Shown here one piece after another: positions 37,448 to 48,817 of a stretch of DNA of 64,000 nt. This DNA comes from Caryophanon tenue (GTDB lineage: Bacteria; Bacillota; Bacilli; Bacillales_A; Planococcaceae). The stretch covers positions 1 to 64,000 of the forward strand of contig NZ_MASJ01000004.1 in assembly GCF_001700315.1 (NCBI RefSeq), in the 5' to 3' direction. Positions within the stretch are counted from its first letter, which is position 1. Every line of letters starts with the position of its first letter. The notes under the pieces are model-generated. The model saw nothing but the letters and a program-made list of their open reading frames with translations, was not told the origin of the DNA and searched no databases. The position numbers and the translations under genes are program-made.

Positions 37448-38170
37448 TTATAGTACTTTACTTAAAAATAATTGTGTACGTTCGTTTTGCGGATTCCCAA
37501 ATACATCTTCTGGGTGTCCTTCTTCGACGATGTAACCACCGTCCATAAAGATAACGCGGTCACCCATTTCTCGTGCGAAGCCCATTTCATGTGTGACAAC
37601 GACCATCGTCATACCTTCTTCCGCTAAATCTTTCATAACGGCAAGTACTTCTTTGACCATTTCTGGGTCAAGCGCTGACGTTGGTTCATCAAATAATAAT
37701 ACTTTTGGCTGCATCGCTAGTGCACGAGCAATGGCAACACGTTGCTGCTGCCCACCTGATAATTGTTCTGGGAAGTTATGTGCCTTTTCAGCAAGCCCTA
37801 CCTTCTCCAATAATGTCATTGCGCGTTTTTCAGCGTCTGCTTTTGACATTTTACGAACTTGCATCGGTGCCATCACAATGTTTTCTAATACCGACATATG
37901 CGGGAATAAATTAAACTGCTGGAATACCATGCCAACATCTGCACGAATCGTGTTAATATCACTGCTTGGGTCGTTAATTTTCTTACCTTCAATATATACT
38001 GCGCCACCTGATACTTCTTCTAATAAGTTTAAGCAACGTAAAAATGTACTTTTCCCTGAACCTGAAGGACCAATGACACAAACAACTTGTCCTTCATGAA
38101 TTTCGTAATCAATGCCTTTTAATACATGAAGGTCACCGTACGATTTTTGTAAATTTTCTACTTTAATCAT
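37448..38170 (-). CDS. Polar amino-acid ABC transporter ATPase
   Basis: 240 aa, GlnQ/ArtM type: Walker [11 protein letters not shown]-loop [11 protein letters not shown], signature LSGGQQQR, Walker [15 protein letters not shown] and switch His in [14 protein letters not shown] shares its first base region with the permease stop (38170). Its binding protein and permease are encoded upstream in the same operon. The amino acid is not clear: glutamine, arginine or cystine are all possible. Confidence 0.93.
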   Translation of the reverse strand: MIKVENLQKSYGDLHVLKGIDYEIHEGQVVCVIGPSGSGKSTFLRCLNLLEEVSGGAVYIEGKKINDPSSDINTIRADVGMVFQQFNLFPHMSVLENIVMAPMQVRKMSKADAEKRAMTLLEKVGLAEKAHNFPEQLSGGQQQRVAIARALAMQPKVLLFDEPTSALDPEMVKEVLAVMKDLAEEGMTMVVVTHEMGFAREMGDRVIFMDGGYIVEEGHPEDVFGNPQNERTQLFLSKVL

Positions 38171-38865
38171 TAAGCGCGCCCTCCTTGCTTACGTGGATTA
38201 ATCGTGTTATTTGTACGCTTTTCAATATACGCAACAAGCTTTGTCACCGCATATGTTAACACTAAATAAATAAGTGCCGCAAAAATGTATGGCTCCCAGA
38301 AACGTTGGTACGTACCAGCGACAATTTTACTTACATATAAAATATCCGGAGCTGCGATAACCATCACTAATGATGAATCTTTCAGTAACGCGATAAATTC
38401 ATTTCCAAGTGGTGGAATCATACGACGGAATGCTTGTGGTAATACAACTTTACGCATCGCTTCTGAATGCGTTAAGCCCAGCGAACGTGCTGCTTCCATT
38501 TGTCCTTTTGGTACAGACTGAATCCCTGCACGGAAAATTTCCGCATTGTACGCTGCACTATTTAATACTAATGCAATAACCCCTGACACGAACCAGCCAA
38601 ATGACTGTCCGAAAATTGATGGTAATAATGCTAAGTGAATGATGAAAATTTGTACAAGCATCGGTGTGCCACGGAACACATCGACATAAATTTTACATGG
38701 CCAGTATAGCCATTTTTTTGTTGAAATTTGTCCTAGTCCTAAAAATAACCCTAGAATCACACCGCCAAGATAACCACAAACCGTTAAGCTAATCGTTACC
38801 CAAATACCTTTTAAGTACATTTCGCGGTAATTCCAGATCATTTCCCATTGGATAAAATCTAGCAT
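38170..38865 (-). CDS. Polar amino-acid ABC transporter permease
   Basis: About 231 aa with five membrane helices and the HisM-type loop ..[34 protein letters not shown].. ATG 38865 follows GAAGGAGGAACAATT; the 12 upstream codons come before this RBS. It forms the channel with the ATPase gene just downstream. Confidence 0.93.
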   Translation of the reverse strand: MLDFIQWEMIWNYREMYLKGIWVTISLTVCGYLGGVILGLFLGLGQISTKKWLYWPCKIYVDVFRGTPMLVQIFIIHLALLPSIFGQSFGWFVSGVIALVLNSAAYNAEIFRAGIQSVPKGQMEAARSLGLTHSEAMRKVVLPQAFRRMIPPLGNEFIALLKDSSLVMVIAAPDILYVSKIVAGTYQRFWEPYIFAALIYLVLTYAVTKLVAYIEKRTNNTINPRKQGGRA

Positions 38866-38937
38866 AATTGTTCCTCCTTCTTCATGACAGACGAAAACCA
38901 CTCGCTCTAGACGAACGAGTGGCAGACGCTAATCAAA

Positions 38938-39711
38938 TTACTCTAGCTCAGTTCCTGTAATTTCAGCTAACTTGCCGTTGTCTTTAATTTTTTGTAAACC
39001 TTCGTTTAACACGTCTAATAATTCGTCATTACCTTTTTTCACCATGAAGCCTAAGTAGTCAACGTCAAATGAATCATCTTCAATGACTTTTAAGCCTTTA
39101 TCTGGGTTATTTTTAATGTACTCAAGTACTACCGCGTTATCACCGATAGCTGCCTCTGTTGTACCATTAACTACTTCTTGAATCGCGATTGGTAAATTTT
39201 CATAGGCTAAAATATTTGAGCTTGTTTGGCCTTGTAGCTCTTGCATTGCTAAGTGACCCGTTGTTGTAATTTGTACCGATACTTTTTTATCTTTTAATTC
39301 TTCAAATGACGTGATTGGTGAATCTTCTTTCACAACCATTAATAATTTCGCTTCGTAGTATGGATCTGTAAAGTCATAGTTTTCTTTACGCTCATCTGTA
39401 ATCGTAATAGCCGCAGCACCTAGGTCAATTTCTCCTGTTGTTACTAAGCTAAATGTTGGCTCCCAACCTACGTTACGCATTTCTAACTCGAAGCCCATCT
39501 CTTCACCAATTGCTTCTAAAATTTCTTTATCATATCCTTGGATTTCACCGCTATCATCCATATATTCAAATGGTGCGTATGTTGCTTCTGTACCTGCAAC
39601 TACTTTTGTAATGCCTTCGCCGTCTGTACTTGACGAATCATCTCCACCACATGCTGCTAGTAATAATGTTGCTGCTAGTAATGGTGCAGCAAACCAAGTT
39701 TTCTTTTTCAT
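38938..39711 (-). CDS. Amino-acid-binding lipoprotein
   Basis: 257 aa. The signal peptide ends in LLAAC (Cys about 21). The mature protein has the family-3 solute-binding start TKVVAGTEATYAPFEYMDDSGEIQGYDKEI and AAITITDERKENYDFTDPYY. It captures a polar amino acid for the transporter. The RBS is weak (GGGGGCACTCATT). Confidence 0.93.
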   Translation of the reverse strand: MKKKTWFAAPLLAATLLLAACGGDDSSSTDGEGITKVVAGTEATYAPFEYMDDSGEIQGYDKEILEAIGEEMGFELEMRNVGWEPTFSLVTTGEIDLGAAAITITDERKENYDFTDPYYEAKLLMVVKEDSPITSFEELKDKKVSVQITTTGHLAMQELQGQTSSNILAYENLPIAIQEVVNGTTEAAIGDNAVVLEYIKNNPDKGLKVIEDDSFDVDYLGFMVKKGNDELLDVLNEGLQKIKDNGKLAEITGTELE

Positions 39712-40388
39712 AATGAGTGCCCCCGTCTATTGTAATCAGTTATCTGATAATTAATTGTATATTTGATGTATTGATTATAATACTGTTTTCAGAAGAAGAC
39801 AATAGAAAATTTAATTTTTATGCATATTTATAGATTTTTATTAACTAATTGTATGCATTAACTAATAATTATTCATCAATAATGTTGTTGTAAAGCTATT
39901 TCGACAATTATTTCTTTGCATATACATAAATAATTATTCAAATTAAATACACTAAATTATCTGAAAATATTTTAGTGACATATCCTTATGATGTACCACA
40001 AAATAGAAAAAAGCACCCTCGACGTTAGGGTGCTTTTAAGGTACATGAGAAAAAGCACCTGCCAGCAGGCTGCTAAAACTACCGGATGATGCTTTTTCTC
40101 TATAAAAAAATATATATAATTGAAACAGTAAAATGGTTATTCATAATAAAATTATTATGAACAATGACAACTTTACACGAAAGTAACATAATAAGCTACT
40201 ATTTTCTCTTCACTTATTCCATTCTTTTCGTGACATTCGTTCTCGCTTTCGACACATTTTCATCCCATTATGTAACCGGTTCAACATGGCGTCAATTTGT
40301 CCGGTATGTTTATCAATAAATACGCTCGCTAATCACACATAAATGCTTGTTATGCGTTGTGTCTATAAAACCGTTTAAGACGACAAAA
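39712..40388. other. Gene-free stretch with nested hairpins
   Basis: About 680 bp without a supported gene. It contains a structured block at 39991-40100 and AT-rich DNA on both sides. The promoter of the amino-acid ABC operon should be near 39720-39800. No tRNA or known riboswitch is recognised. Confidence 0.6.
39991..40100. other. Two consecutive RNA hairpins with similar GCACC elements
   Basis: Outer ATGTACC (39991-39997)/GGTACAT (40040-40046) encloses AAAAGCACCCT (40009-40019)/AGGGTGCTTTT (40027-40037). Directly next to it GAGAAAAAGCA (40047-40057) pairs with TGCTTTTTCTC (40090-40100) around a 32-nt loop. Terminator-like on the plus or minus strand, but far from any gene end, so a small RNA is possible. 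Confidence 0.5.
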
Positions 40389-40424
40389 AGTGGCAGAAGA
40401 AATTTTATTATTTCTCCTGCCACT
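40389..40424 (-). terminator. Terminator of clpP
   Basis: AGTGGCAGAAGAAA (40389-40402) and TTTCTCCTGCCACT (40411-40424) pair with one G-U on the minus strand, followed by TTTTTGTCG. Nearly the same stem recurs at 41393-41428. Confidence 0.85.
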
Positions 40425-40468
40425 ATTTTATATTTATCGTCGCTCACATGTAAAAAGCGTTTTAAATC

Positions 40469-41059
40469 TTACAGCTCCGTGCTGTTTGTCATAATGTGGT
40501 CAATTAAACCGTACTCTTTTGCTTGCTCTGCTGTCATGAAGTTATCACGGTCTGTATCACGTGCTAACGTTTCATATGTTTGACCAGTACGCTCTGCTAA
40601 AATATTGTTTAATTTTTCACGTAAGAATAAAATACGTTTTGCAGCGATTTCAATTTCAGTCGCTTGTCCTTGCGCGCCACCAAGTGGTTGGTGAATCATT
40701 ACTTCAGCGTTTGGTAACGCATAACGATGACCTTTTTCACCTGCTGCTAATAAGAACGCACCCATTGATGCTGCCATACCGATACAAATTGTATGTACCT
40801 TTGGCTTGATGAATTGCATCGTGTCATAAATCGCCATACCAGCTGTAATTGAACCACCTGGAGAGTTGATATATAAGTAGATGTCTTTTTCATCATCTTC
40901 AGCCGCTAAAAATAATAATTGTGCAACGATTGAGTTTGCTACATTATCATCAATGCCGCTTCCTAATAAAATAATACGGTCTTTTAATAGACGTGAATAA
41001 ATGTCATATGCACGCTCACCGCGGTTTGTTTGTTCAATAACTGTAGGAATTAAGTTCAT
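40469..41059 (-). CDS. clpP: ATP-dependent Clp protease proteolytic subunit
   Basis: 196 aa with the Ser98-His123-Asp172 triad ([24 protein letters not shown]). It forms the tetradecameric chamber that works with ClpX, ClpC or ClpE. The start is preceded by AAGGAGGAACTTTCA. A CtsR box overlaps its promoter, so heat-shock control is expected. Confidence 0.98.
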   Translation of the reverse strand: MNLIPTVIEQTNRGERAYDIYSRLLKDRIILLGSGIDDNVANSIVAQLLFLAAEDDEKDIYLYINSPGGSITAGMAIYDTMQFIKPKVHTICIGMAASMGAFLLAAGEKGHRYALPNAEVMIHQPLGGAQGQATEIEIAAKRILFLREKLNNILAERTGQTYETLARDTDRDNFMTAEQAKEYGLIDHIMTNSTEL

Positions 41060-41115
41060 TGAAAGTTCCTCCTTATTGTCAGTACCTATTTGCTAGCTTC
41101 ACTAGCGTTGTACTT

Positions 41116-41146
41116 ATCATACACGCTTTAGTCAAGAATGGTCAAA
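41116..41146 (-). promoter_or_regulatory. clpP promoter with CtsR operator
   Basis: The plus strand at 41130-41146 reads AGTCAAG-AAT-GGTCAAA, close to the CtsR consensus RGTCAAA-NAN-RGTCAAA. On the minus strand TTGACC (41140-41145), an 18-bp spacer and TATGAT (41116-41121) form the promoter, so CtsR would cover the -35 box. Confidence 0.85.
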
Positions 41147-41261
41147 TAATATACTCACCAATTTATCGTTCCTCTGCATTATGTATTACATAAATCTATT
41201 GTACCCTTAAAATGATTTTCAATAAACGCCTTTTACTGAGAAATGTTTTCCAGAAATGCTC

Positions 41262-41289
41262 TTGAAATCCAAAGCTGTTGCGGTATAAT
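41262..41289 (+). promoter_or_regulatory. tRNA-Arg promoter
   Basis: TTGAAA (41262-41267), 16-bp spacer, TATAAT (41284-41289), 12 bp before the tRNA. Confidence 0.7.
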
Positions 41290-41301
41290 AAAGAACGTAT
41301 T

Positions 41302-41373
41302 GCCCTCGTAGTTTAATGGATAAAACATAAGATTCCGGTTCTTAGGCTGGGGGTTCGATTCCCTCCGAGGGCG
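41302..41373 (+). tRNA. tRNA-Arg (anticodon CCG)
   Basis: Acceptor GCCCTCG/CGAGGGC, D-stem GTTT/AAAC, anticodon stem TAAGA/TCTTA with loop TTCCGGT (anticodon CCG), T-arm GGGGG-TTCGATT-CCCTC, discriminator G. CCA is not encoded. The terminator at 41393-41428 follows. Confidence 0.95.
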
Positions 41374-41392
41374 TTTATCCACACACGTCAAA

Positions 41393-41428
41393 AGTGGCAG
41401 GAGAAATTTCACGATTTCTCCTGCCACT
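41393..41428. terminator. Bidirectional terminator between tRNA-Arg and crh
   Basis: AGTGGCAGGAGAAAT (41393-41407) pairs perfectly with ATTTCTCCTGCCACT (41414-41428), with T's on both outer sides. Related in sequence to the clpP terminator. Confidence 0.9.
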
Positions 41429-41440
41429 TTTTTCATTCAT

Positions 41441-41692
41441 TTATTCCGCACCGATTAAATTCGCTAATGTTGTTACGGCTTTTTCTGCATCGTCACCTTC
41501 TGCAATTAACGTAACGACTGAGCCTTTTGCAATTGCTAAACTCATAACACCCATAATAGATTTCGCATTTACTTTCTTCTCATCTTTTTGTAAGAAAATA
41601 TCTGCACCGTGGCGATTTGCTTCTTGCACAAATAACGCCGCTTGACGTGCTTGTAAACCAGATTTTAATGTAATGACCTTTTGACTTTCCAC
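41441..41692 (-). CDS. crh: Catabolite repression HPr-like protein Crh
   Basis: 83 aa, homologous to HPr, but the phosphorelay His15 is replaced by Gln (GLQARQAALF). The regulatory Ser46 is kept in NAKSIMGVMSLA. HprK, encoded at 56200-57129, phosphorylates this serine so Crh can act as a CcpA corepressor. GTG 41692 lies 8 bp after GAGG. It is next to whiA as in Bacillus. Confidence 0.95.
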   Translation of the reverse strand: MESQKVITLKSGLQARQAALFVQEANRHGADIFLQKDEKKVNAKSIMGVMSLAIAKGSVVTLIAEGDDAEKAVTTLANLIGAE

Positions 41693-41822
41693 TGTTTTCA
41701 CCTCATCTTTTACTTCCGATACACTGTTACTAGTTCTATCTTATCGAAACGCTTTCAAAAGAACAACTATTCGTTGAACAAAAAAGCTTATCGTGTCAAA
41801 AAAAGTTGATAAGCTTTCTGTG

Positions 41823-42764
41823 TTAGCTAATTTGGTTACTGCGTAATGATTCTGCAATCTCGTCAATTTTACGAAGGCGATGATTGACACCTGATTTGCT
41901 GACAGCACCTGTTGATACCATTTCGCCGAGCTCTTTTAGCGTAACATCTTGGTATTCTACACGTAAACGGGCAATTTCTCGTAATTTATCAGGCAGTTGG
42001 TCTAAACCGATTGTGGCATCAATAAAGCGAATGTTTTCCACTTGGCGCAGTGCTGCACCAATCGTTTTATTTAAATTCGCTGTTTCACAATTGACGATAC
42101 GGTTTACACTGTTACGTACATCACGGACAATACGAACATCTTCAAATTTCAGCATCGCTTGTGTTGCACCTACAATACTTAAGAAATCTGAAATTTTCTC
42201 CGCTTCTTTTAAATAGGTAACAAAGCCCTTTTTACGTTCAATCGTTTTCGCATTTAAACCAAATTCATTCATTAAATGCATAATTGATTCCCCGTGCTCT
42301 TTATACAGCGTCGAAATCTCTAAGTGATACGCAGAGGTTTCCGGGTTGTTAACAGAGCCACCTGCTAAAAATGAGCCTCGTAAATACGCACGTTTTTCAT
42401 TTGTACGTGGAATTAACGCCTCTGAAATTTCGTGCTGAAACTGAAAATCATCCGTAATAATATGCAAATCTTTTAATAATGTTTTCGCCTCATCGCGAAT
42501 ACGACAAATGTATACATTATTTTTCTTTAAGCGCATTTTTTTACGTACAAGGAGTTCAACATTGTAATTATACAATTTCTTTAAATTCGTATACAAACGA
42601 CGTGCAATCGCTGCGTTTTCTGTTTGAACATCTAAACTTAGCTGACGATTCGCAAATGATAGCGAACCGTTCATTTGAATTAAGGCAGAGATTTCAGCTT
42701 TTAGTGCACGATCATCCGCTTCAACATGCGTCAATTCTTTTTTTGTTTCTGAAGCAAAAGACAT
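41823..42764 (-). CDS. whiA: WhiA sporulation/cell-division regulator
   Basis: About 313 aa. Two LAGLIDADG-like repeats at the N-terminus (..[25 protein letters not shown]-like stretch) and a C-terminal helix-turn-helix ([25 protein letters not shown]). Family members bind DNA and affect division and chromosome segregation. ATG 42764 lies 8 bp after AAGGAGG, favoured over ATG 42770. In operon with yvcK and rapZ. Confidence 0.96.
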   Translation of the reverse strand: MSFASETKKELTHVEADDRALKAEISALIQMNGSLSFANRQLSLDVQTENAAIARRLYTNLKKLYNYNVELLVRKKMRLKKNNVYICRIRDEAKTLLKDLHIITDDFQFQHEISEALIPRTNEKRAYLRGSFLAGGSVNNPETSAYHLEISTLYKEHGESIMHLMNEFGLNAKTIERKKGFVTYLKEAEKISDFLSIVGATQAMLKFEDVRIVRDVRNSVNRIVNCETANLNKTIGAALRQVENIRFIDATIGLDQLPDKLREIARLRVEYQDVTLKELGEMVSTGAVSKSGVNHRLRKIDEIAESLRSNQIS

Positions 42765-42789
42765 GCTCATTGCCTCCTTCCAAATGGTG

Positions 42790-43785
42790 TTATAGTGTTT
42801 TCAAAACGCGCTTGCGCTTTGAGCCATGAATACGTAAAAAATCTTCTAACCAGCAACGGACATTGTACCCTTTATGACGAACTGTGCCATTTTTAAAAGT
42901 TGCGACATGGCTTTGGTCTATCGCAAGGTCGAGCGCGCGTAGCTTTTCAATATCAAATTTAATCGGCTCTGCACTTTCCTCTTTATAGACTGCACGTATA
43001 ACGGGCGGTAATTCGACATCATTTAATAAAATGCGGTCAAGAAACGGTTCGCCCACATGCTTATACAACGCCTCCACGTGATCACTGGCAGTCATACCAA
43101 CTGTCTCACCCTTTTGTGTCATTAAATTACTAATATAAATTTTATGACCAGATGCTTTTACAACGGCATCGCGAATTTCAGGTACTAATAAGTTCGGAAT
43201 AATACTTGTATATAAACTACCTGGCCCTACTAAAATAACATCAGCTCGGCTAATCGCACGAACGGTTTCAGGTAATGTTTGTGCATGTTGTGGCTCCATA
43301 TAAACATGGCGAATTTTACTATCAACGAACGGGAAATTCGATTCCCCGACAACAAATGAATTATCTTCTAATTCAGCATAAAGTGTTACCTTCTCATTCG
43401 AAGCTGGCAACACCTTGCCACGAACATTAAATACTTTACTCATTTCTGCAATCGCATAGCTAAAATCACCGGTAATATCCGTTAACGCTGTCAGCATTAA
43501 ATTTCCTAGTGAATGCCCTGCTAATGTTTCCGATTGCGAGAAGCGATATTGGAACATCTTTTCAACTAAAGGCTCGACTTCTGAAAGTGCAGCAATGACA
43601 TTTCGTACATCTCCTGGCGGTGGAATGTCATAATCTTTGCGTAAAAGTCCCGAACTGCCTCCATCATCTGCAACTGTAACAATGGCAGTCAGATCAAAAT
43701 ACTCACTTTCCTTCAAGCCTCGTAATACAGTGGAAAGACCTGTACCGCCACCAATGACAACAACTCGGAACTTTCGTTTTTTCAT
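42790..43785 (-). CDS. yvcK: YvcK/GlmR gluconeogenesis and cell-wall factor
   Basis: 331 aa with the CofD-like nucleotide-binding fold: [17 protein letters not shown] at the start, [10 protein letters not shown], and [10 protein letters not shown]. Members bind UDP-GlcNAc and support growth on gluconeogenic carbon sources and cell-wall synthesis. Located between whiA and rapZ. Confidence 0.95.
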   Translation of the reverse strand: MKKRKFRVVVIGGGTGLSTVLRGLKESEYFDLTAIVTVADDGGSSGLLRKDYDIPPPGDVRNVIAALSEVEPLVEKMFQYRFSQSETLAGHSLGNLMLTALTDITGDFSYAIAEMSKVFNVRGKVLPASNEKVTLYAELEDNSFVVGESNFPFVDSKIRHVYMEPQHAQTLPETVRAISRADVILVGPGSLYTSIIPNLLVPEIRDAVVKASGHKIYISNLMTQKGETVGMTASDHVEALYKHVGEPFLDRILLNDVELPPVIRAVYKEESAEPIKFDIEKLRALDLAIDQSHVATFKNGTVRHKGYNVRCWLEDFLRIHGSKRKRVLKTL

Positions 43786-43789
43786 GTGG

Positions 43790-44674
43790 TCACGCCTTTC
43801 TTAAATGAATATCTCGGTGTGTAATTTGTGTCGGTTCGATTTTTGAAAGACGGTCACCAAAATACTCTGCAAATGTTACAGAGCGATGTTGCCCTCCTGT
43901 ACAACCGAACGCGATAACAAGCTGAGACTTTCCTTCTTTTTTATATTGCGGAATCATAAATTCAAATAAATCCGTTAGCTTTTCAGCGAGCTGTTGAGCT
44001 TCTGGTAATGCCATCACATAAGACGATACTTCTGTTTGCAAGCCTGTTTTAGGACGAAGCTCTTCTATGTAGTAAGGATTTGTTAAAAAGCGTACATCAA
44101 ATACTAAATCCGCATCAATCGGCATGCCGTGCTTAAAGCCAAATGACATCACATTAATCATAAAGATACTGCTTTTTTGACCGGAAAAATCACTCACAAG
44201 CTTTTCTCGAAGTTCGCGAGGTTTTAATAGCGATGTATTAATCACCGTATGAGCACGCATTTTCACATCAGCTAATAAATTACGTTCACGCGCAATGCCT
44301 TCTAACGGTAAGCCCTCTTTAGCAAGCGGATGAGAACGACGTGATTCTTTATAGCGACGTACAAGCGTTTCGTTGTTTGCATCTAAAAATAAAATGTGCA
44401 ACGCAATGCTTTTTTGTTGTTCCAGCTGATAAATAGCATCAATGAGCATTTCAAAAAATTCACCGCCACGCATATCCATAACAACTGCTACCTTTTGCAT
44501 ATTGCGGCCTGTATCGCGCATTAACTTAATAAATGTCGGTAATAAGGCAGGAGGTAAATTATCAATACAGTAGTACCCTAAATCTTCAAAACTTTGTACG
44601 GCAACTGTTTTCCCTGCCCCTGACATCCCCGTAATAATGACGATTTCATTTAGTGTTTCTATTTGTTGCTCCAT
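43790..44674 (-). CDS. rapZ: RNase adapter protein RapZ (YvcJ)
   Basis: About 294 aa. Walker A GMSGAGKT near residues 16-23 and a C-terminal substrate domain ([17 protein letters not shown]). In Bacillus YvcJ is a nucleotide-binding protein affecting competence. ATG 44674 follows GAGGAGAGGATAGCG. It lies 4 bp before yvcK, so they are cotranscribed. Confidence 0.95.
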   Translation of the reverse strand: MEQQIETLNEIVIITGMSGAGKTVAVQSFEDLGYYCIDNLPPALLPTFIKLMRDTGRNMQKVAVVMDMRGGEFFEMLIDAIYQLEQQKSIALHILFLDANNETLVRRYKESRRSHPLAKEGLPLEGIARERNLLADVKMRAHTVINTSLLKPRELREKLVSDFSGQKSSIFMINVMSFGFKHGMPIDADLVFDVRFLTNPYYIEELRPKTGLQTEVSSYVMALPEAQQLAEKLTDLFEFMIPQYKKEGKSQLVIAFGCTGGQHRSVTFAEYFGDRLSKIEPTQITHRDIHLRKA

Positions 44675-44690
44675 CGCTATCCTCTCCTCA

Positions 44691-45155
44691 CTATTCATTT
44701 GATTGTTGAATTTTTTCACTCAATAGTTGAAATTCTGTTGTATATTCAAACGTGCCATATTGTATGCCACGCTCATTTACAGCAAATAGTAAGTTTGTGC
44801 GATCTCCTTCAGCCATTGGTAAATGTGCTAATGCACTAATTGGATGCCATTCTAAAATACCTTCACGATTTTCCTTTAACGGTACGCCTGTATAATCTTT
44901 GGCTAAAAATGTATATAACATCCATTCATCGACAACTTGATTATCTTCTTTAATGACCATTGTATAAACGCCTTTTAAATGCGTATCTACTGGTATCGCT
45001 TCCGTTTCTTCGGAAAATTCACGCGTAGCCGCTTCAAAAATCGATTCGCCTGGCTCCATTTTCCCACCCGGTGCTACATACCATCCGCGACGAGGTTTTT
45101 TGAGTAATAATACTTGGTCGTCTTTTTTTACAATTAAATTCGCAATACGTTGCAT
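44691..45155 (-). CDS. Nudix hydrolase (YvcI-like, MutT family)
   Basis: About 154 aa with the Nudix box [22 protein letters not shown] (glycine through glutamate pattern GX5EX7REUXEE). It hydrolyses a nucleoside diphosphate derivative; the substrate is uncertain, and 8-oxo-dGTP is one option. ATG 45155 is 8 bp after GTGGAGG. First gene of the yvcI-rapZ-yvcK-whiA series. Confidence 0.9.
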   Translation of the reverse strand: MQRIANLIVKKDDQVLLLKKPRRGWYVAPGGKMEPGESIFEAATREFSEETEAIPVDTHLKGVYTMVIKEDNQVVDEWMLYTFLAKDYTGVPLKENREGILEWHPISALAHLPMAEGDRTNLLFAVNERGIQYGTFEYTTEFQLLSEKIQQSNE

Positions 45156-45313
45156 GACGTACACCTCCACTTTAAAAAGCATTCTATTTCTATTATATAT
45201 GCATTGCTATCTTTGTGCCAAAAAGAGTTGCTAATTTTGTTTTGTGCGATAGTATCGTAATTTCATTGAAGCATCTTATCTTACCATACCTCTTTATAAT
45301 TGAACACACAGAA

Positions 45314-45354
45314 AGAGTGCTGCTGTCCTCATTGGGGTTGGACAACAGCACTCT
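45314..45354. terminator. Hairpin downstream of trxB
   Basis: AGAGTGCTGCTGTCC (45314-45328) pairs with GGACAACAGCACTCT (45340-45354), 15 bp with one G-U. The T-run after it on the minus strand is weak (CTTTCTG), and AAGGAGT/ACTCCTT follows inside 45362-45384. Confidence 0.6.
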
Positions 45355-45456
45355 TCTGTATTAAGGAGTTTGTTTACTACTCCTTCACTATAACGCACCG
45401 ATATTACGCTGTCATAACAAATACATTACAGCGCCATAAACGTTGTGTAACAAATA

Positions 45457-46425
<969 letters not shown>

Positions 46426-46473
46426 CTACTAACTTCTAAATTAATTATATCGTATACGATTTAAGTTGTTTTC

Positions 46474-47991
46474 TCAACTGTTCTGCTCAGAAGACTGTAA
46501 AAACTGCTCAATATCGTTTAAATACTTCGTTAATGTGGCTGGTGTTGTGCTATAACGTTTCGCCATCGCTGTCTTTGATGCACCTTCACCGAGTAGTTGT
46601 TCATATAAATAGTGGACAGCTGCTGCAATCGCATCAACATGTTTGAACTCGTATTGTTGGTCAAGCCCTGCATTCCCAAGTGCAAACCAAAATAAAAACA
46701 GCGCACGATTATCAGTTGTAATCTCTTCCACACTTTCATGAAGCGCATCTGCTACTTGTCCGTAACGGATGAAAATTTGCTCAGCTTGAGATGCACCATT
46801 AAATGAATGTCCAAGCATTTTGCCTAAATACAGTTTTTCAAGCACCGTGCAATGCTCTACTTGAATTACATACGGTTCTGCAAGTATATGCTGGCGGAAT
46901 GGTGATAAACCTAAAAAATGAATACCACACACACGCTCATGCTCAAGCGGGCTTAACAATAAACGCATAATGTGCTCACGATTTTGCGTGCAATCATGCA
47001 CATCTAATTCTTCAATGCCATCTTGCCACGGTTCATAACCTTCCATCTCTGGGAAGAAAATTAGTAAATTACGCCATGCTTGCGCTGCAACATGAAAATC
47101 ACCTGTGTAATACGCACACTGTGCAAGCCAGTAATAATATACACGTTCTGAGCCAATTTCATTGCCTGCTAAACGTTTAAAGCAATGATAGGCTTGCTCG
47201 TATTTACCGACAACAGCGAGTGTTGTACCAAGCTTAATAATCGTTTCAACATGTAGTGGATACACATCTTCAAGCATCGGTATATAATGATTCAACGCTT
47301 CACGGTCACCTTCTTGTAACGCAATCATCGTCAATTGACAGTACGTTTCTAAATTAGCGCGTTCATCTCGTACAAGCTCATGTAAAATCGCACGTGCTTC
47401 TTCATACTCTTGCAAATACGTATATGTTACCGCTAAAAAATTATACGCTTCGACAGTCGGCTTTTCCTCAATTAAATGTTCTAAATAATCACGTGCTTCG
47501 ACAAACTGCTGTTGCTCCAGTAGTTTTGCGGCTGCAATTAACTCTTCCGGTAAATGACGTACTTGCAACGCTTCCTCTTCACCGATACCATACATATCAA
47601 TGACTGCTGAAGCATCCGTCACATACATACCGTGTGGATGTTTTTGTAGATAAATCGAGGCATAATGAATGGCGGTATCGTATTGCTCTAACATAATCGC
47701 CATTTCCGTTAACGAAATAATAATCTCTTCATCATCAGGTGCATACTGTAGCGCACGTGTATACGTTTCTTGTGCTTCTAAATAATTCCCTAATTCTGCT
47801 TCTACATTCGCATAGCTCATTAAATATTCAACTGAGTGCGGGCTAAAATCAAGTGCTCGTCGCAAATAATGGCGCGCGCGTACTAAATTATTCGCCATAA
47901 ATGCTTTCGTTGCACGTTCATTATAATAAGTAGCGCTTGGGATAAACGATACGATATTTGAATGCCCGATAAGTTGCTCGTTTTTTTCCAA
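46474..47991 (-). CDS. Tetratricopeptide-repeat protein (YvcD-like)
   Basis: About 505 aa. The first half has TPR repeats (RARHYLRRALDFSPHS.., QETYTRALQYAPDDEE..), and the end carries a short helix-turn-helix-like tail (KTAMAKRYSTTPATLTKYLNDIE). TPR proteins mediate protein contacts; the partner is unknown. I chose TTG 47991, preceded by GGAGGAATACAA; GTG 48009 would overlap that RBS. It lies between trxB and the his operon, as in Bacillus. Confidence 0.88.
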   Translation of the reverse strand: MEKNEQLIGHSNIVSFIPSATYYNERATKAFMANNLVRARHYLRRALDFSPHSVEYLMSYANVEAELGNYLEAQETYTRALQYAPDDEEIIISLTEMAIMLEQYDTAIHYASIYLQKHPHGMYVTDASAVIDMYGIGEEEALQVRHLPEELIAAAKLLEQQQFVEARDYLEHLIEEKPTVEAYNFLAVTYTYLQEYEEARAILHELVRDERANLETYCQLTMIALQEGDREALNHYIPMLEDVYPLHVETIIKLGTTLAVVGKYEQAYHCFKRLAGNEIGSERVYYYWLAQCAYYTGDFHVAAQAWRNLLIFFPEMEGYEPWQDGIEELDVHDCTQNREHIMRLLLSPLEHERVCGIHFLGLSPFRQHILAEPYVIQVEHCTVLEKLYLGKMLGHSFNGASQAEQIFIRYGQVADALHESVEEITTDNRALFLFWFALGNAGLDQQYEFKHVDAIAAAVHYLYEQLLGEGASKTAMAKRYSTTPATLTKYLNDIEQFLQSSEQNS

Positions 47992-48115
47992 ATTGTATTC
48001 CTCCGACACTTAAATTCCAGACATAAAAGGAAAATCTTCTTCCTTTAATCACTTCCGCTTATTATAGCATATGCCTTCAAAAATGCAGTTATTTTAAAAT
48101 GCCGAATCACAACAA

Positions 48116-48154
48116 AAAAGAGCTAGCCGCTCAAACTGCACGGCTAGCTCTTTT
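48116..48154. terminator. Terminator of the his operon
   Basis: AAAAGAGCTAGCCG (48116-48129) and CGGCTAGCTCTTTT (48141-48154) form a 14-bp stem. It lies after hisI. Confidence 0.9.
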
Positions 48155-48190
48155 ACCGAATAGGATAGATTCGTTTTCTACGCTGAAATA

Positions 48191-48817
48191 TTATTCTGCT
48201 TTTTTACGATTGTGACGCGCTTCTAAAACACCTAGTACATCATACGCGTCAACCTTTTGCTCTTGTAATAATACAAGTAGGTGATACAGTAAATCGGCTG
48301 CTTCCCATTTCACTTCTTCTGCGTCACGGTTTTTCGCACCGATAACAACTTCAGTCGCTTCTTCGCCGACCTTCTTACAAATTTTATCGATACCTTTTTC
48401 AAATAAATACGTTGTATACGCACCTTCTGGCATATCGATTTCACGCTGTGCAATCACTTCTTTTAACTGTGGTAAAATGCCTACTGAGCCAACCGCTTCA
48501 TTTTGTACGATTGTTTCTGTAAAGCATGATGTTGTGCCGTTATGACAAGCAGGTCCTGCTGGTACAACTTCCACAACGAGTGCATCTTTGTCACAGTCTG
48601 CTTTTATTGAAATAACGCGCTGTGTGTTGCCACTTGTTGCGCCTTTATGCCATAGCTCATTACGTGAACGTGAGAAGAACCATGTTTCGTTCGTCTCAAT
48701 CGTTTTTTGTAAAGACTCTTCGTTCATATAAGCAACTGTTAATACTTCTTTCGATTGGGCATCTTGTACAACTGCTGTAATGAGCCCTTGTTCGTTAAAT
48801 TTTAATCCTTCAATCAT
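48191..48817 (-). CDS. hisI: HisI/HisE bifunctional phosphoribosyl-AMP cyclohydrolase/ATP pyrophosphatase
   Basis: 208 aa. The cyclohydrolase half has [18 protein letters not shown] and zinc Cys ligands ([20 protein letters not shown]); the HisE half has ..[37 protein letters not shown]. It catalyses steps 2 and 3 of histidine synthesis. ATG 48817 overlaps the hisF stop as ATGA. Last gene of the operon. Confidence 0.96.
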   Translation of the reverse strand: MIEGLKFNEQGLITAVVQDAQSKEVLTVAYMNEESLQKTIETNETWFFSRSRNELWHKGATSGNTQRVISIKADCDKDALVVEVVPAGPACHNGTTSCFTETIVQNEAVGSVGILPQLKEVIAQREIDMPEGAYTTYLFEKGIDKICKKVGEEATEVVIGAKNRDAEEVKWEAADLLYHLLVLLQEQKVDAYDVLGVLEARHNRKKAE

